From positions 1,736,001-1,800,000 of the forward strand of contig NZ_CP022987.1 in the NCBI RefSeq assembly GCF_004022565.1: a stretch of 64,000 nucleotides of DNA. Reading direction: 5' to 3'. Shown here in pieces: positions 42,399-51,313 of this stretch (position 1 is its first letter; the number at the start of each line of letters is the position of its first letter). A program made the position numbers and the translations under genes. Below the pieces are notes generated by a model. It was not told the origin of the DNA, made no database searches, and was given only the letters and a program-made list of their open reading frames with translations. The stretch comes from Pollutimonas thiosulfatoxidans (GTDB lineage: Bacteria; Pseudomonadota; Gammaproteobacteria; Burkholderiales; Burkholderiaceae_B).

Positions 42399-42588
42399 TC
42401 ACGGCGTAGTTCGCCCGCCTGCGCTGCGCCAACGGCGCGCGCGCAACTGGCGAATGACGCGATTGAGCGATTCAATGGCCTTGGTTGTATAGATCACACG
42501 CCGGATTTCTGGCGGGTAATCAAGTTCGGCCAATGGGTGCTCCAGGACTTGCCGATATGTGGGCCATCCCACTGGCTGGTGAACAGAA
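42399..42588 (-). pseudogene. Frameshifted IS256-family transposase fragment
   Basis: Minus-strand remnant of the C-terminal part of a mutator/IS256 transposase. In one frame the residues QWDGPHIGKSWSTHWPNLI match the WDAKYPxISKSW-type region. After a shift the second frame continues DYPPEIRRVIYTTKAIESLN, the hallmark of the IS256 catalytic end, and stops soon after (TGA at 42399-42401). Both ends are missing and the reading frame is broken, so this is a dead fragment. It marks the left border of a likely acquired segment. Confidence 0.78.
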
Positions 42589-42602
42589 ACCCTCCCCTGC
42601 TC

Positions 42603-42616
42603 TTGATCCTAGTCAA
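42603..42616. promoter_or_regulatory. FNR/Anr-like box
   Basis: TTGATCCTAGTCAA matches the FNR/Anr consensus TTGAT-N4-ATCAA with one mismatch and good dyad symmetry. It ends 88 bases before the alcohol dehydrogenase ATG, a position suited to activation by an oxygen-responsive regulator. This is a sequence-only prediction. Confidence 0.6.
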
Positions 42617-42704
42617 GTCGGCAGGGACGAGATGAGGTAAGTTGTAATGAGTACCGCGTAACATAGAAAGCTGATTCCCTACCCGATACTCAGGAGTATT
42701 ACTC

Positions 42705-43802
42705 ATGGCTAAGATGATGAGAGCGGCAATATTTGTCGAACCCGGTCGTATTGAATTGGCTGACAAGCCCATTCCCGATGTCGGTCCTAATGACGCACTG
42801 ATTCGTATCACCACGACCACCATCTGCGGCACCGACATCCATATTCTCAAGGGCGAGTACCCGGTGGCAAAGGGCCTGACCATCGGTCACGAGCCGGTGG
42901 GCGTGATCGAGAAACTCGGTAGCGCTGTGCAGGGTTACCAGGAAGGCCAGCGGGTAATCGCCGGGGCCATCTGCCCGAATTTCAATTCCTATGCCGCCCA
43001 GGATGGCGTGGCATCGCAGGATGGCAGCTATCTGACCGCCGATGGTCGCTGTGGCTGCCACGGCTACAAGGCCACCGCCGGCTGGCGCTTTGGTAATCTG
43101 ATCGATGGAACCCAGGCTGAGTACGTGCTGGTGCCCGATGCCCAGGCCAACCTGGCGCCGATTCCCGATGGCCTGACCGATGAGCAGGTGCTGATGTGTC
43201 CGGATATCATGTCCACCGGCTTCAAGGGCGCGGAGAATGCGAATATCCGTATCGGTGATACCGTGGTGATCTTTGCCCAGGGCCCGATTGGCCTGTGCGC
43301 CACCGCGGGTGCCCGGCTGTTGGGGGCGACCACCATCATTGCCGTAGACGGCAATGACCACCGGCTGGATATTGCCCGGCAGATGGGTGCCGATATCACC
43401 TTCAACTTCCGCAACTGCGATGTAGTCGAGGAAGTGATGAAGCTTACAGGCGGACGCGGGGCGGATTCATCCATTGAGGCGCTGGGCACCCAGAAGACCT
43501 TCAGTCAGTCGCTGCAGGTGCTCAAGCCCGGTGGCACCTTGTCCAGCCTGGGGGTGTACTCCGAGGATCTCAGTATTCCGCTGGGTGCCTTTGCCGCAGG
43601 GCTAGGCGACCATCGCATCAACACCGCGCTGTGCCCGGGTGGTAAGGAACGCATGCGCAGGCTGATGAACGTGGTGGCTTCCAACCGACTGGATTTGGGC
43701 ATACTGGTCACCCATGAGTACGGGCTGGACGACATCGTTGAAGCCTACGACCTGTTCGCCAATCAGCGCGACGGCGTCTTGAAGATCGCTATCAAGCCCT
43801 GA
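42705..43802 (+). CDS. Zinc-dependent alcohol dehydrogenase (secondary alcohol type)
   Basis: 365-residue medium-chain dehydrogenase. Catalytic zinc site: ICGTDIHILKGEYP (Cys) and TIGHEPVG (His, Glu), with Asp in PDIMSTGFKGAEN. This is the pattern of secondary-alcohol (isopropanol/TbADH-like) enzymes. The nucleotide-binding VVIFAQGPIGLCATAGA stretch follows, then GADITFNFR. The four-cysteine structural zinc lobe appears to be absent. An FNR/Anr-like box lies upstream. Codon style differs slightly from core neighbours, and it sits beside an IS remnant, so lateral transfer is likely. CAGGAG precedes the ATG. Confidence 0.9.
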   Translation: MAKMMRAAIFVEPGRIELADKPIPDVGPNDALIRITTTTICGTDIHILKGEYPVAKGLTIGHEPVGVIEKLGSAVQGYQEGQRVIAGAICPNFNSYAAQDGVASQDGSYLTADGRCGCHGYKATAGWRFGNLIDGTQAEYVLVPDAQANLAPIPDGLTDEQVLMCPDIMSTGFKGAENANIRIGDTVVIFAQGPIGLCATAGARLLGATTIIAVDGNDHRLDIARQMGADITFNFRNCDVVEEVMKLTGGRGADSSIEALGTQKTFSQSLQVLKPGGTLSSLGVYSEDLSIPLGAFAAGLGDHRINTALCPGGKERMRRLMNVVASNRLDLGILVTHEYGLDDIVEAYDLFANQRDGVLKIAIKP

Positions 43803-43916
43803 TAGGGGCATTGGGGCAGAAGAGCGTTTCCTGTATGGGCTGGTTATTCGGGACTCGCTCATCTACCCCACGATACAGGCCCAGAATCAACTACAGATAT
43901 CAGCGGAGTGCAAGGC

Positions 43917-45395
43917 ATGCCCCAAAAACCAGAACACACGTCCGATTTGCGCCCAGTATCGGCCCTGATTGCTATTGCCATTGGTCTGGGAGTCTGGTTA
44001 TTGCCCCAGCCCGCCGAGGTGTCCAATCAGGGTTGGTTGATGCTAGCGATGTTTATCGGCACCATTGCTGCAATCATCGGCAAGGCGATGCCACTGGGTG
44101 GCCTGTCAATGATCGCCATTGTGCTGGTAGCGGCCAGCCATGTGACCAGTAATGATCCCGGTGAGGCGATCAGGGATGCCCTGAGCAGCTTCAGCAGCCC
44201 ACTGATCTGGCTGATCGCCGTCGCCGTGATGATCTCACGCAGTCTGACCAAAACCGGCTTGGGCGCTCGCATCGGTTATTACGCCATCTCGTTGTTTGGC
44301 AAGCATACGTTAGGGATAGGTTACAGCCTGGCGCTGTCGGAACTGATCCTCGCGCCGGTCACACCCAGCAATACCGCCCGTGGTGGCGGGATTATCCACC
44401 CGATCATGCTGTCGATCGCCCACAGCTTCGGCTCCACCCCGCAAGCCAATAGCACCGGTAAGATCGGTAAATACCTGGCCTTGGTGAACTACCATGCCAA
44501 CCCCATCACCTCGGCCATGTTCATCACTGCCACCGCGCCCAATCCGCTGACTGTCCGGCTGATCGCCGAAGCCACCGGAGCCGCTATCAGCCTGAGTTGG
44601 ACCACCTGGGCACTGGCCATGCTGCTGCCGGGTCTGGTGGCGCTCGCACTTATGCCGCTGATCCTGTATCTGATCTATCCTCCCGAGATCAAAAATACAC
44701 CTGATGCCACTACCTTTGCCCGGAATCGGCTGACGGCACTGGGATCCATCTCCCGAAACGAAAAGATCACCCTCGGCGTGTTCTTGATTCTGCTGCTGCT
44801 CTGGGCAGATATCCCGATGCGTCTTCTCGGCCCGGTTTTCCAGCTGGACGCCACTACCACCGCGTTTATCGGCCTGTCGATCCTGTTGCTCACCGGCGTA
44901 CTCACCTGGCAGGACATACTGGGCGAAAAGACCGCCTGGGATACCCTTATCTGGTTCGGTGCGCTGGTAATGATGGCGGGGCAGCTCAACCAGTTAGGCG
45001 TGATAGCCTGGTTCTCCAGCACCATGCGCGACATCATCGCCGGGACAGGTATGGGCTGGCAAGGAGCCAGCGCTCTGCTGGTACTGGTCTTCCTGTACTC
45101 GCACTACTTCTTTGCCAGCACCACCGCGCATATCACTGCAATGATGGGCGCCTTCCTCGTCGTGGGTCTGGCCTTGGGCGCTCCACCCATGCCGTTTGTG
45201 CTGATAATGGCGGCAACTTCCTCCATCATGATGACCCTCACCCACTACGCCACCGGCACCTCACCGGTGATCTTCGGCTCCAACTACGTCACCTTGGGCG
45301 AATGGTGGCGGGCCGGATTCATAATGAGCGTTGTGAACTTGCTGATCTGGGTCACCGTCGGCGGTGTCTGGTGGAAGGTACTAGGTTATTGGTAG
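43917..45395 (+). CDS. DASS/SLC13-family anion permease
   Basis: 492-residue inner-membrane transporter with about 12 helices, of the divalent anion:Na+ symporter family (CitT/TtdT-like). Landmarks are SELILAPVTPSNTARGGGIIHPI (the conserved SNT motif), YHANPITSAMFITATAPNP, and the late THYATGTSPVIFGSNYV (second SNT-type motif). It likely carries C4- or C6-carboxylates. The ATG at 43917 is chosen because GGAG lies nine bases upstream; a GTG at 43908 is too close to it. It is 114 bp after the alcohol dehydrogenase and may be cotranscribed, although a promoter could lie in the gap. Confidence 0.92.
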   Translation: MPQKPEHTSDLRPVSALIAIAIGLGVWLLPQPAEVSNQGWLMLAMFIGTIAAIIGKAMPLGGLSMIAIVLVAASHVTSNDPGEAIRDALSSFSSPLIWLIAVAVMISRSLTKTGLGARIGYYAISLFGKHTLGIGYSLALSELILAPVTPSNTARGGGIIHPIMLSIAHSFGSTPQANSTGKIGKYLALVNYHANPITSAMFITATAPNPLTVRLIAEATGAAISLSWTTWALAMLLPGLVALALMPLILYLIYPPEIKNTPDATTFARNRLTALGSISRNEKITLGVFLILLLLWADIPMRLLGPVFQLDATTTAFIGLSILLLTGVLTWQDILGEKTAWDTLIWFGALVMMAGQLNQLGVIAWFSSTMRDIIAGTGMGWQGASALLVLVFLYSHYFFASTTAHITAMMGAFLVVGLALGAPPMPFVLIMAATSSIMMTLTHYATGTSPVIFGSNYVTLGEWWRAGFIMSVVNLLIWVTVGGVWWKVLGYW

Positions 45396-45472
45396 TGCCA
45401 TTTAGCTGCCGTAGACCAGGCACTTTTTGCGAATTCCGCAGTAGAACCGCAGTACGAAGAAGCCAGAAAAGC

Positions 45473-45498
45473 AAAAGCCCTGTAAAAAACAGGGCCTT
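45473..45498 (-). terminator. Terminator after tRNA-Ser
   Basis: Seven-bp stem GCCCTGT / ACAGGGC with an A/T-rich loop. Read on the minus strand it is followed by TTTT. It lies 15 bases beyond the 3' end of tRNA-Ser and could also stop the anion permease transcript on the plus strand. Confidence 0.75.
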
Positions 45499-45512
45499 AG
45501 CTTGTCAAATAC

Positions 45513-45605
45513 TGGCGGAGACGGAGGGATTCGAACCCTCGATACGGGTATAAGCCGTATGCTCCCTTAGCAGGGGAGTACCTTCAACCTCTCGGCCACG
45601 TCTCC
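45513..45605 (-). tRNA. tRNA-Ser (anticodon GCT)
   Basis: Minus-strand 93-nt tRNA with a long variable arm, as in class II tRNAs. The acceptor GGAGACG pairs with CGTCTCC, followed by G and an encoded CCA. The anticodon stem CTCCC/GGGAG encloses CTGCTAA (anticodon GCT, reading AGC/AGU), and the T-arm has GGTTCGAAT. Its 3' end faces the alcohol-dehydrogenase/permease module, a typical geometry for island insertion, though no attachment repeat was found. Confidence 0.97.
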
Positions 45606-45711
45606 GGAAATAGGCCGCCATTCTATCACGATAAAACGGTGATTTCGGCCGGCAGAGCCAAATTTGGCCCTATCGCGGCGCCTTCCTTGCGGAAGACGGC
45701 CGCTACAGCAA

Positions 45712-46980
45712 TCAGGCGGGAGCCTGAGTCTTGTCCTGATCCAGTTCGAAGGCTTTATGCAGCGCTCGTACGGCCAGTTCCATGTACTTGTCGTTGATGA
45801 TGACGGAGGTCTTGATCTCGCTGGTGCTGATCATCTGGATGTTGATGCCCTCTTCCGACAGAGTGCGGAACATCAGGCTGGCTACGCCCACATGGCTACG
45901 CATGCCGATGCCAACGATGGACACCTTGCAGACCTTGTCGTCCGAGACGATATCGGCCGCGCCCACGGCGGGGCCGATCTGCGACTTGAGCAGGTCCAGC
46001 GTACGGGCGAAGTCGTTGCGGTTTACAGTGAACGAGAAGTCGGTGGTGCCGGCTACCGACTGGTTCTGCAGGATCATGTCTACATCGATATTGGCGGCGG
46101 CAACCGGGCCAAGGATGGAGTAAGCCACGCCCGGGGTGTCGGGGACGGCCAGCAAGGTTACTTTGGCTTCGTCACGGCTGAAGGCGATGCCCGATACAAC
46201 GGCACGTTCCATTTTCTGATCTTCCTCGAAAGTAATTAGGGTGCCCGAAACCATCTCTTCTTCGACGGGCAGCAAGGGATCGGTAAGCGACGACAATACG
46301 CGCACGGGTACTTGGTACTTTCCGGCGAATTCCACCGAGCGGATCTGCAAGACTTTAGAGCCCAGCGAGGCCATCTCCAGCATTTCCTCGAATGACACGA
46401 CATTCATGCGGCGCGCCTCAGGCACGACGCGTGGATCAGTGGTGTACACGCCGTCCACGTCGGTAAAAATCAGGCACTCGTCTGCCTTCATGGCGGCGGC
46501 AACGGCCACGGCCGAAGTGTCTGACCCGCCACGCCCCAGTGTCGTGATGTTGCCATCGTCGTCAACGCCCTGGAAACCGGTCACGATCACGACGCGCCCG
46601 GCGTCAAGATCGCCCTGGATGCGTGCGTCGTCGATAGACAGTATGCGCGCCCGGTTGAAGGATGAATCGGTACGGACGGGAACCTGCCAGCCGGCATAGC
46701 TGCGGGCGGAGACGCCTTGCGACATCAACGCCATGGCCAGCAAGGCACTGCTGGCCTGTTCGCCCGTGGCTGCCAACATGTCAAGCTCACGCGCATCGGG
46801 CTGCGGGGAAATCTCTTTGGCTAGGCCCAGCAAGCGGTTGGTTTCTCCGGACATGGCCGAGGGAACCACCACAACCTGGTGGCCGGCCGCGTGCCATTTC
46901 GCAACGCGGCGCGCTACGTTCTGGATGCGTTCGACCGATCCCATGGAGGTGCCGCCGTACTTCTGAACAATCAGGGACAT
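45712..46980 (-). CDS. lysC: Aspartate kinase
   Basis: 422-residue cytoplasmic enzyme of the lysine/threonine/methionine pathway, phosphorylating aspartate. The N-terminal kinase domain starts with VQKYGGTSMGSVERIQNVA (K-Y-G-G-T), then TGEQASSALLAMAL, GRGGSDTSAVAVA and CLIFTDVDGVYTTDPR. Two C-terminal ACT domains (from about residues 265 and 345; MISTSEIKTSVII) bind allosteric lysine/threonine. Length and domain order match the short proteobacterial class I AK. It follows tilS by 59 bp on the same strand. Confidence 0.96.
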   Translation of the reverse strand: MSLIVQKYGGTSMGSVERIQNVARRVAKWHAAGHQVVVVPSAMSGETNRLLGLAKEISPQPDARELDMLAATGEQASSALLAMALMSQGVSARSYAGWQVPVRTDSSFNRARILSIDDARIQGDLDAGRVVIVTGFQGVDDDGNITTLGRGGSDTSAVAVAAAMKADECLIFTDVDGVYTTDPRVVPEARRMNVVSFEEMLEMASLGSKVLQIRSVEFAGKYQVPVRVLSSLTDPLLPVEEEMVSGTLITFEEDQKMERAVVSGIAFSRDEAKVTLLAVPDTPGVAYSILGPVAAANIDVDMILQNQSVAGTTDFSFTVNRNDFARTLDLLKSQIGPAVGAADIVSDDKVCKVSIVGIGMRSHVGVASLMFRTLSEEGINIQMISTSEIKTSVIINDKYMELAVRALHKAFELDQDKTQAPA

Positions 46981-47039
46981 CGTTTACTCTGCGTTAAATT
47001 GCGAAAAGCCTGCGCGAAAGTGGCGCAAAACGAAGCATT

Positions 47040-48098
47040 TTAACGTTTTTCGAGAAGCTCGTTTTGAGGCACGGCGGGCACATCAAGCATGACCCGGCCG
47101 CGTGTGCATCGTATGACCGCCGCTCCATGCTTGACTTGCATCTGCCTGTCATGGCCCAGCGCATGCAAGGTGCGTAACTGACGCATCAGGTCCTGCAAGC
47201 GTGCATCGGTGGGCATGCGCTGCCCTAGCCGGCCCAGCCAATACCGCAGCACCAGGGCTTGGCGCGCGGTCGACAAAAGCCGCCACAGGGCCAGCAAGAA
47301 GCTGCGCCCATCCTCCCCAGGATCCAGTCCGGCGAAGTCTTGCGCAGCCACCTCATCCAGGATCTGCGCCACTTCAGCGCTTTGCCTGGCATGGCGCAGC
47401 AAGGTGGCCTGCCAGCCAGGCCAGCGCTCGTCCAGATCGGGCACGAGGCGTTCACGCACGGCGGCTCGGGTGTAGGTATCGTCGGCATTGGTGGGGTCGT
47501 GTACGGGCGCCCAGCCTGTTGCCGCCTCGAACGCTGTCGCCTGCGCCAGGATGTCGGCCCGAGCTATGTCCAGCCAGGGGCGCAGATAAGTCAGTCCGTC
47601 GCGCCGCATGCTGGGCGCCATAGCGGCAAGCCCGGTTGGGCCGGCGCCGCGCAACAGCCGCAACAGCACCGTTTCTGCCTGATCATTGCGGTGATGTGCC
47701 AGCAACAGATGCTGCACCCCTGTTACCGCAGCCAACTGCGAAAAAGCCCGGTAGCGGGCATCGCGCGCGGCGGATTCCATGCCATCGTTAGCGGCGCCCG
47801 TCACCTGGACCCTCAGGCTGTGGCAAGGAAGCCGCAGCCCTTGCGCAAGGTCGTGCACATGCGCCCGCCAGCGGTCGGCAGGCGCCTGAAGGCCGTGATG
47901 GATATGAAAGCAATGAAGTTCCAGCCCGCGTTCGCGCGCGTACGCGGCGGCATGCACGGCCAGCATGGCAGAATCGGCACCCCCGCTTAGTGCGACGGCC
48001 AGGCAGGACGGCACTTCAGGCAAGGCGCCCAGCGCAGCGTCTAAGGCTTGCACCATGGGCGCCGACAAGGCGGGCCGCAAGAAGGCCGACTGGGGCAT
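47040..48098 (-). CDS. tilS: tRNA(Ile)-lysidine synthase
   Basis: 352-residue cytoplasmic N-type ATP pyrophosphatase that converts C34 of tRNA-Ile(CAU) to lysidine, allowing AUA reading. The PP-loop SGGADSAML is near residues 39-47, and HHRNDQAETVLLRLLRGAGPTGLAAM near mid-protein is the conserved second motif. The ATG at 48098 is 9 bases from the accA stop. The protein is somewhat short at the C-terminus relative to the longest family members but has the core domain. Essential in most bacteria. Confidence 0.93.
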   Translation of the reverse strand: MPQSAFLRPALSAPMVQALDAALGALPEVPSCLAVALSGGADSAMLAVHAAAYARERGLELHCFHIHHGLQAPADRWRAHVHDLAQGLRLPCHSLRVQVTGAANDGMESAARDARYRAFSQLAAVTGVQHLLLAHHRNDQAETVLLRLLRGAGPTGLAAMAPSMRRDGLTYLRPWLDIARADILAQATAFEAATGWAPVHDPTNADDTYTRAAVRERLVPDLDERWPGWQATLLRHARQSAEVAQILDEVAAQDFAGLDPGEDGRSFLLALWRLLSTARQALVLRYWLGRLGQRMPTDARLQDLMRQLRTLHALGHDRQMQVKHGAAVIRCTRGRVMLDVPAVPQNELLEKR

Positions 48099-48107
48099 GG
48101 CGCCGGT

Positions 48108-49070
48108 TTAGCGCACTTCCTGGAAGCGGCCGTAGGACATCAGGCGTTGCAGGCGGTGCTCGATAAGTTGGTCGGCCGACATGCCGGACACCTGGCGCAG
48201 CGAATCGGCAAGTGCCCGGCTTAGTTGGCGGGCCATGACGACCGGGTCGCGATGGGCGCCACCGACGGGCTCGTTGACGATGCGGTCGATCAGGCCCAGC
48301 TCTTTCAGCCTTGGCGCGGTAATGGCCAAGGCCTCTGCTGCGGTCGAGGCTTTCTCGGCGCTACGCCACAGGATGGACGCGCAACCCTCGGGCGAGATGA
48401 CGGCATAGGTGGAATATTGCAGCATCATCACCACGTCGCCAACCGCGATTGCCAGGGCCCCACCCGAGCCGCCCTCGCCGATGATGGTCGCAATAATAGG
48501 CACCCTCAGTTCGGCCATGGCATACAGGTTATGCCCGATGGCTTCGGACTGGCCGCGCTCTTCGGCGCCTATGCCCGGGTAGGCGCCCGGCGTATCGACA
48601 AAGGTAAAAACCGGCAATTGGAATTTTTCGGCAAGCCGCATCAGGCGCAGCGCCTTGCGATAGCCTTCGGGTCGCGGCATGCCGAAGTTACGCATGGCGC
48701 GTTCCTTGGTGTCGCGTCCTTTTTGGTGCCCGATCACCATGCAAGGCGTGCCATTGAAGCGCGCCAACCCGCCGACAATGGCCAGGTCATCGGCATACAT
48801 GCGGTCGCCGTGCAGCTCGTGGAAGTCGGTGAAGACCTCGCGCACATAGTCCAGCGTATAGGGTCGCTGCGGGTGCCGTGCCACCAGGGCGGTTTGCCAG
48901 GGCGTAAGCTTGGAATAGATGCTTTTTGCCAAAGCCTGGTTCTTTTGCTGCAGCCGACCCACCTCTTCAGAGATATCGACGGCGGAATCCGTTTGCACGA
49001 AACGCAGCTCCTCGATCTTGTTCTCGAGTTCGGCCAGGGGCTGTTCAAATTCCAGGAAGGTATTACGCAT
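48108..49070 (-). CDS. accA: Acetyl-CoA carboxylase, carboxyltransferase subunit alpha
   Basis: 320-residue subunit of acetyl-CoA carboxylase, the first step of fatty-acid synthesis. It opens MRNTFLEFEQPLAELENKIEEL, the usual AccA start, and carries the CoA-site region VFTFVDTPGAYPGIGAEERGQSEAIG and the GEGGSGGALAIAVGD motif. The ATG at 49070 is chosen over an open frame that reaches 108 bases further upstream. It partners with AccD, not in the window. Gene order cysS-glycosylase-accA-tilS-lysC is a known betaproteobacterial run. Confidence 0.95.
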   Translation of the reverse strand: MRNTFLEFEQPLAELENKIEELRFVQTDSAVDISEEVGRLQQKNQALAKSIYSKLTPWQTALVARHPQRPYTLDYVREVFTDFHELHGDRMYADDLAIVGGLARFNGTPCMVIGHQKGRDTKERAMRNFGMPRPEGYRKALRLMRLAEKFQLPVFTFVDTPGAYPGIGAEERGQSEAIGHNLYAMAELRVPIIATIIGEGGSGGALAIAVGDVVMMLQYSTYAVISPEGCASILWRSAEKASTAAEALAITAPRLKELGLIDRIVNEPVGGAHRDPVVMARQLSRALADSLRQVSGMSADQLIEHRLQRLMSYGRFQEVR

Positions 49071-49105
49071 AAGAGCTTGGTTCCAGAGTAGAGCGTTCGG
49101 GCTGT

Positions 49106-49753
49106 TCAGTACTGTACGGATGCCGGATCCAGGCTGCGCCATAGATACCAGGTGGCGACCGTACGCCAAGGCGCCCACGCCTGAGCGACCTCGCGCGCTT
49201 CGAAGCGCGACACAGGCTCACCGCTAAAGTAGTGTAACGAAATTGCCTTGAGCAGGCTGGCATCATCCAGCGGCAGGATGTCTGGCCGCTGAAGGTTAAA
49301 GATCAAGAACATCTCGGCAGTCCAGCGACCGATTCCGCGTATTGCGCAAAGGTCGGCAATGACCGCTTCATCGTCCATCGCGTCCCAGGCCGCAGGCTTT
49401 ACCTTCTTTTCGGCAAAGTGCGTCGCCAGGTCCAGGATGTATTCGGATTTGCGCTTGGACAAGCCGCAAAGCCGGATGTCTTCCGCCGCCAGCGCCATGA
49501 CGGCGCGCGGCGTGGGGTTGCGTCCGCAAGCATCGGTAAAGCGCTGCCACATGGCATCGGCGGAGCGTATGGAGATCTGTTGGCCGACAATGGCTCGCGC
49601 CAGGGTAACGAAGGGAGACGCCGAGGGCGCCAGCCACTCGGAGCGATGACGAGGGATGAGTTTTTTCAGGATGCGATCCCGACCCATTAACTGCGTCGAC
49701 GCCTCGTCCCAGAACTCGGGTTTCTCGCGCGATACCGCTGGACTGTCTGACAT
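49106..49753 (-). CDS. HhH-GPD DNA glycosylase, AlkA-like
   Basis: 215-residue DNA repair enzyme. The helix-hairpin-helix with Gly/Pro-Asp motif is visible: CAIRGIGRWTAEMFLIFNLQRPDILPLDD, with the catalytic Asp at the end of the last motif. IVGQQISIRSADAMWQRF is the usual upstream helix. It removes alkylated bases (3-methyladenine type II). GGAGGGGA lies before the ATG at 49753, and it follows the cysS stop by 14 bases, so it belongs to the cysS operon. It is a second, unrelated glycosylase in this window beside the AAG at 11403. Confidence 0.93.
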   Translation of the reverse strand: MSDSPAVSREKPEFWDEASTQLMGRDRILKKLIPRHRSEWLAPSASPFVTLARAIVGQQISIRSADAMWQRFTDACGRNPTPRAVMALAAEDIRLCGLSKRKSEYILDLATHFAEKKVKPAAWDAMDDEAVIADLCAIRGIGRWTAEMFLIFNLQRPDILPLDDASLLKAISLHYFSGEPVSRFEAREVAQAWAPWRTVATWYLWRSLDPASVQY

Positions 49754-49767
49754 TCCCCTCCCCTTCC

Positions 49768-51216
49768 TTAGGCCCGTCGCCACTGCGTGACGCCGCCCGC
49801 CTTATCTTCCAGCTCGACGCCGGCCGCTTGCAGTTCGCTGCGTATGCGGTCGGCTTCGGCAAAATTGCGCTGCTGCTTGGCATCGGCGCGCGCCTGGATC
49901 AAGGCCTCGATCTGTTCGCCGGACAAGACGGTATCCGCGCTGCCGGAGCGTTGATAGCGGCTGGGCGATTGCAGATAGCGGGCCGGGTCTGCTTGCAGCA
50001 GGCCCAGTACCCCGCCCAAGCTGCGTAGCAGGCCGGCCGTTGTGGCAGAGCCGGTACGGTTGGCCTCAGTGGACAGCTCGAACAGAACCGCCACCGCGCC
50101 AGCCGTATTGAAGTCGTCGTCCATGGCCTCGCGAAAGGCGCGTGCTGCCGGTGCGCTCCAATCGATTTCGATGGGCTCTGCCGGAACATTGTGCAGCGTC
50201 TGGTAGAGGCGGTCCAGCGCATTTTGCGCATCCAGCAGGTTGTCGGGCGCATAGTTTTGTGGACTGCGGTAATGATTGCGCACAATAAAGAATCGCAGCA
50301 TTTCGGCCTCGCGCGGGTTCGCCTCGTAGCGTGCCTGATCGTCGGGCAAGCCGGCATCGGCCGCAACGGTTGCACGTATGGTGCGAAAGTTACCCAGCGA
50401 CTTGGACATTTTGTCGGCATCGACCATAAGCGGACCGCAATGCATCCAGATGGACGCCAGGCTTCCGCCGAAAGCGCCCTCGGTTTGGGCGATCTCGTTC
50501 TCGTGATGCGGGAACTTCAGGTCGGGGCCGCCGCCGTGGATATCCAGCGGCAGGTCCAACAAGGCCTTGCTCATGGCAGAGCATTCAATATGCCAGCCAG
50601 GGCGCCCCATGCCGTAGGGAGAATCCCACTTGGACTCGGGCGGCTCGTCGGCCTTGGCGGATTTCCACAACACAAAGTCCAGCGGGTCGCGCTTGGCTGA
50701 TGCGACGGCCACGCGTTCGCCCGCCCGCAAGTCGTCCAGCGACTTGCCCGACAGCTTGCCGTAACCGGGAAACTCGCGCACGGCGTAATTGACGTCGCCA
50801 TCGTCGGACTGGTAGGCCAGGCCCTTGTCTTCCAATAGCTTGATAATGCCCAGCATCTCGCCCACGTGCTCGGTGGCCCGCGGCTCGGCGTCGGGCGCTG
50901 CCACCCCCAGCGCCTGCTCGTCGGCATGCATGGCATCGATATAGAACGAAGTGACTTCGTTCATGCGCCGCCCGCTTTGCACGGCGCGGCGTATGATTTT
51001 GTCGTCGATATCGGTAATGTTGCGCACATAGTTGACTTGATAGCCGCTGCAACGCAGCCACCGCTGCACCACGTCAAAGCTCACCAGCATGCGTGCATGC
51101 CCAAGATGACAAAAATCGTAGACGGTCATGCCGCAAACATACATGCGGACCTGCCCGGGCTCTACGGTTTTCAGAGGCTCTTTGGCGCGCGAAAGGGTGT
51201 TATAAATGTGCAGCAT
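49768..51216 (-). CDS. cysS: Cysteinyl-tRNA synthetase
   Basis: 482-residue class Ia aminoacyl-tRNA synthetase. The zinc and HIGH region (YVCGMTVYDFCHLGHARMLVSFDVV), the WHIECSAMS motif, and DGSS-type HHENEIAQTEGAFG follow. The KMSKS loop is DKMSKSLGNF. The C-terminal domain from about residue 385 is normal for the family. The ATG at 51216 is preferred over an upstream TTG. It is the first gene of the cysS-glycosylase-accA-tilS-lysC run, with a divergent promoter region shared with the TPR gene. Confidence 0.96.
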   Translation of the reverse strand: MLHIYNTLSRAKEPLKTVEPGQVRMYVCGMTVYDFCHLGHARMLVSFDVVQRWLRCSGYQVNYVRNITDIDDKIIRRAVQSGRRMNEVTSFYIDAMHADEQALGVAAPDAEPRATEHVGEMLGIIKLLEDKGLAYQSDDGDVNYAVREFPGYGKLSGKSLDDLRAGERVAVASAKRDPLDFVLWKSAKADEPPESKWDSPYGMGRPGWHIECSAMSKALLDLPLDIHGGGPDLKFPHHENEIAQTEGAFGGSLASIWMHCGPLMVDADKMSKSLGNFRTIRATVAADAGLPDDQARYEANPREAEMLRFFIVRNHYRSPQNYAPDNLLDAQNALDRLYQTLHNVPAEPIEIDWSAPAARAFREAMDDDFNTAGAVAVLFELSTEANRTGSATTAGLLRSLGGVLGLLQADPARYLQSPSRYQRSGSADTVLSGEQIEALIQARADAKQQRNFAEADRIRSELQAAGVELEDKAGGVTQWRRA

Positions 51217-51313
51217 GTGCAAGTAAATTTCTTGTCAGTAAATACGATTACGGGCCTGATCAATACAGGCCCGGTTGCGGTAAACTCGGCGCGAGCCGGC
51301 AAGCAAGGCTAAA

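Noticed and set aside
45606..45711. Search for an attachment-site repeat of the tRNA-Ser 3' end
   Set aside because: No copy of the 3' terminal tRNA sequence was found to the left of the module, so no integration site is claimed.
45664..46239. Plus-strand ORF across the lysC 3' region
   Set aside because: Opposite lysC with no domain; the aspartate kinase evidence is decisive.
48225..49091. Plus-strand ORF of 288 codons opposite accA
   Set aside because: Antisense of accA; no family, no ribosome-binding site, and its sequence is rich in residues typical of mirrored codons.
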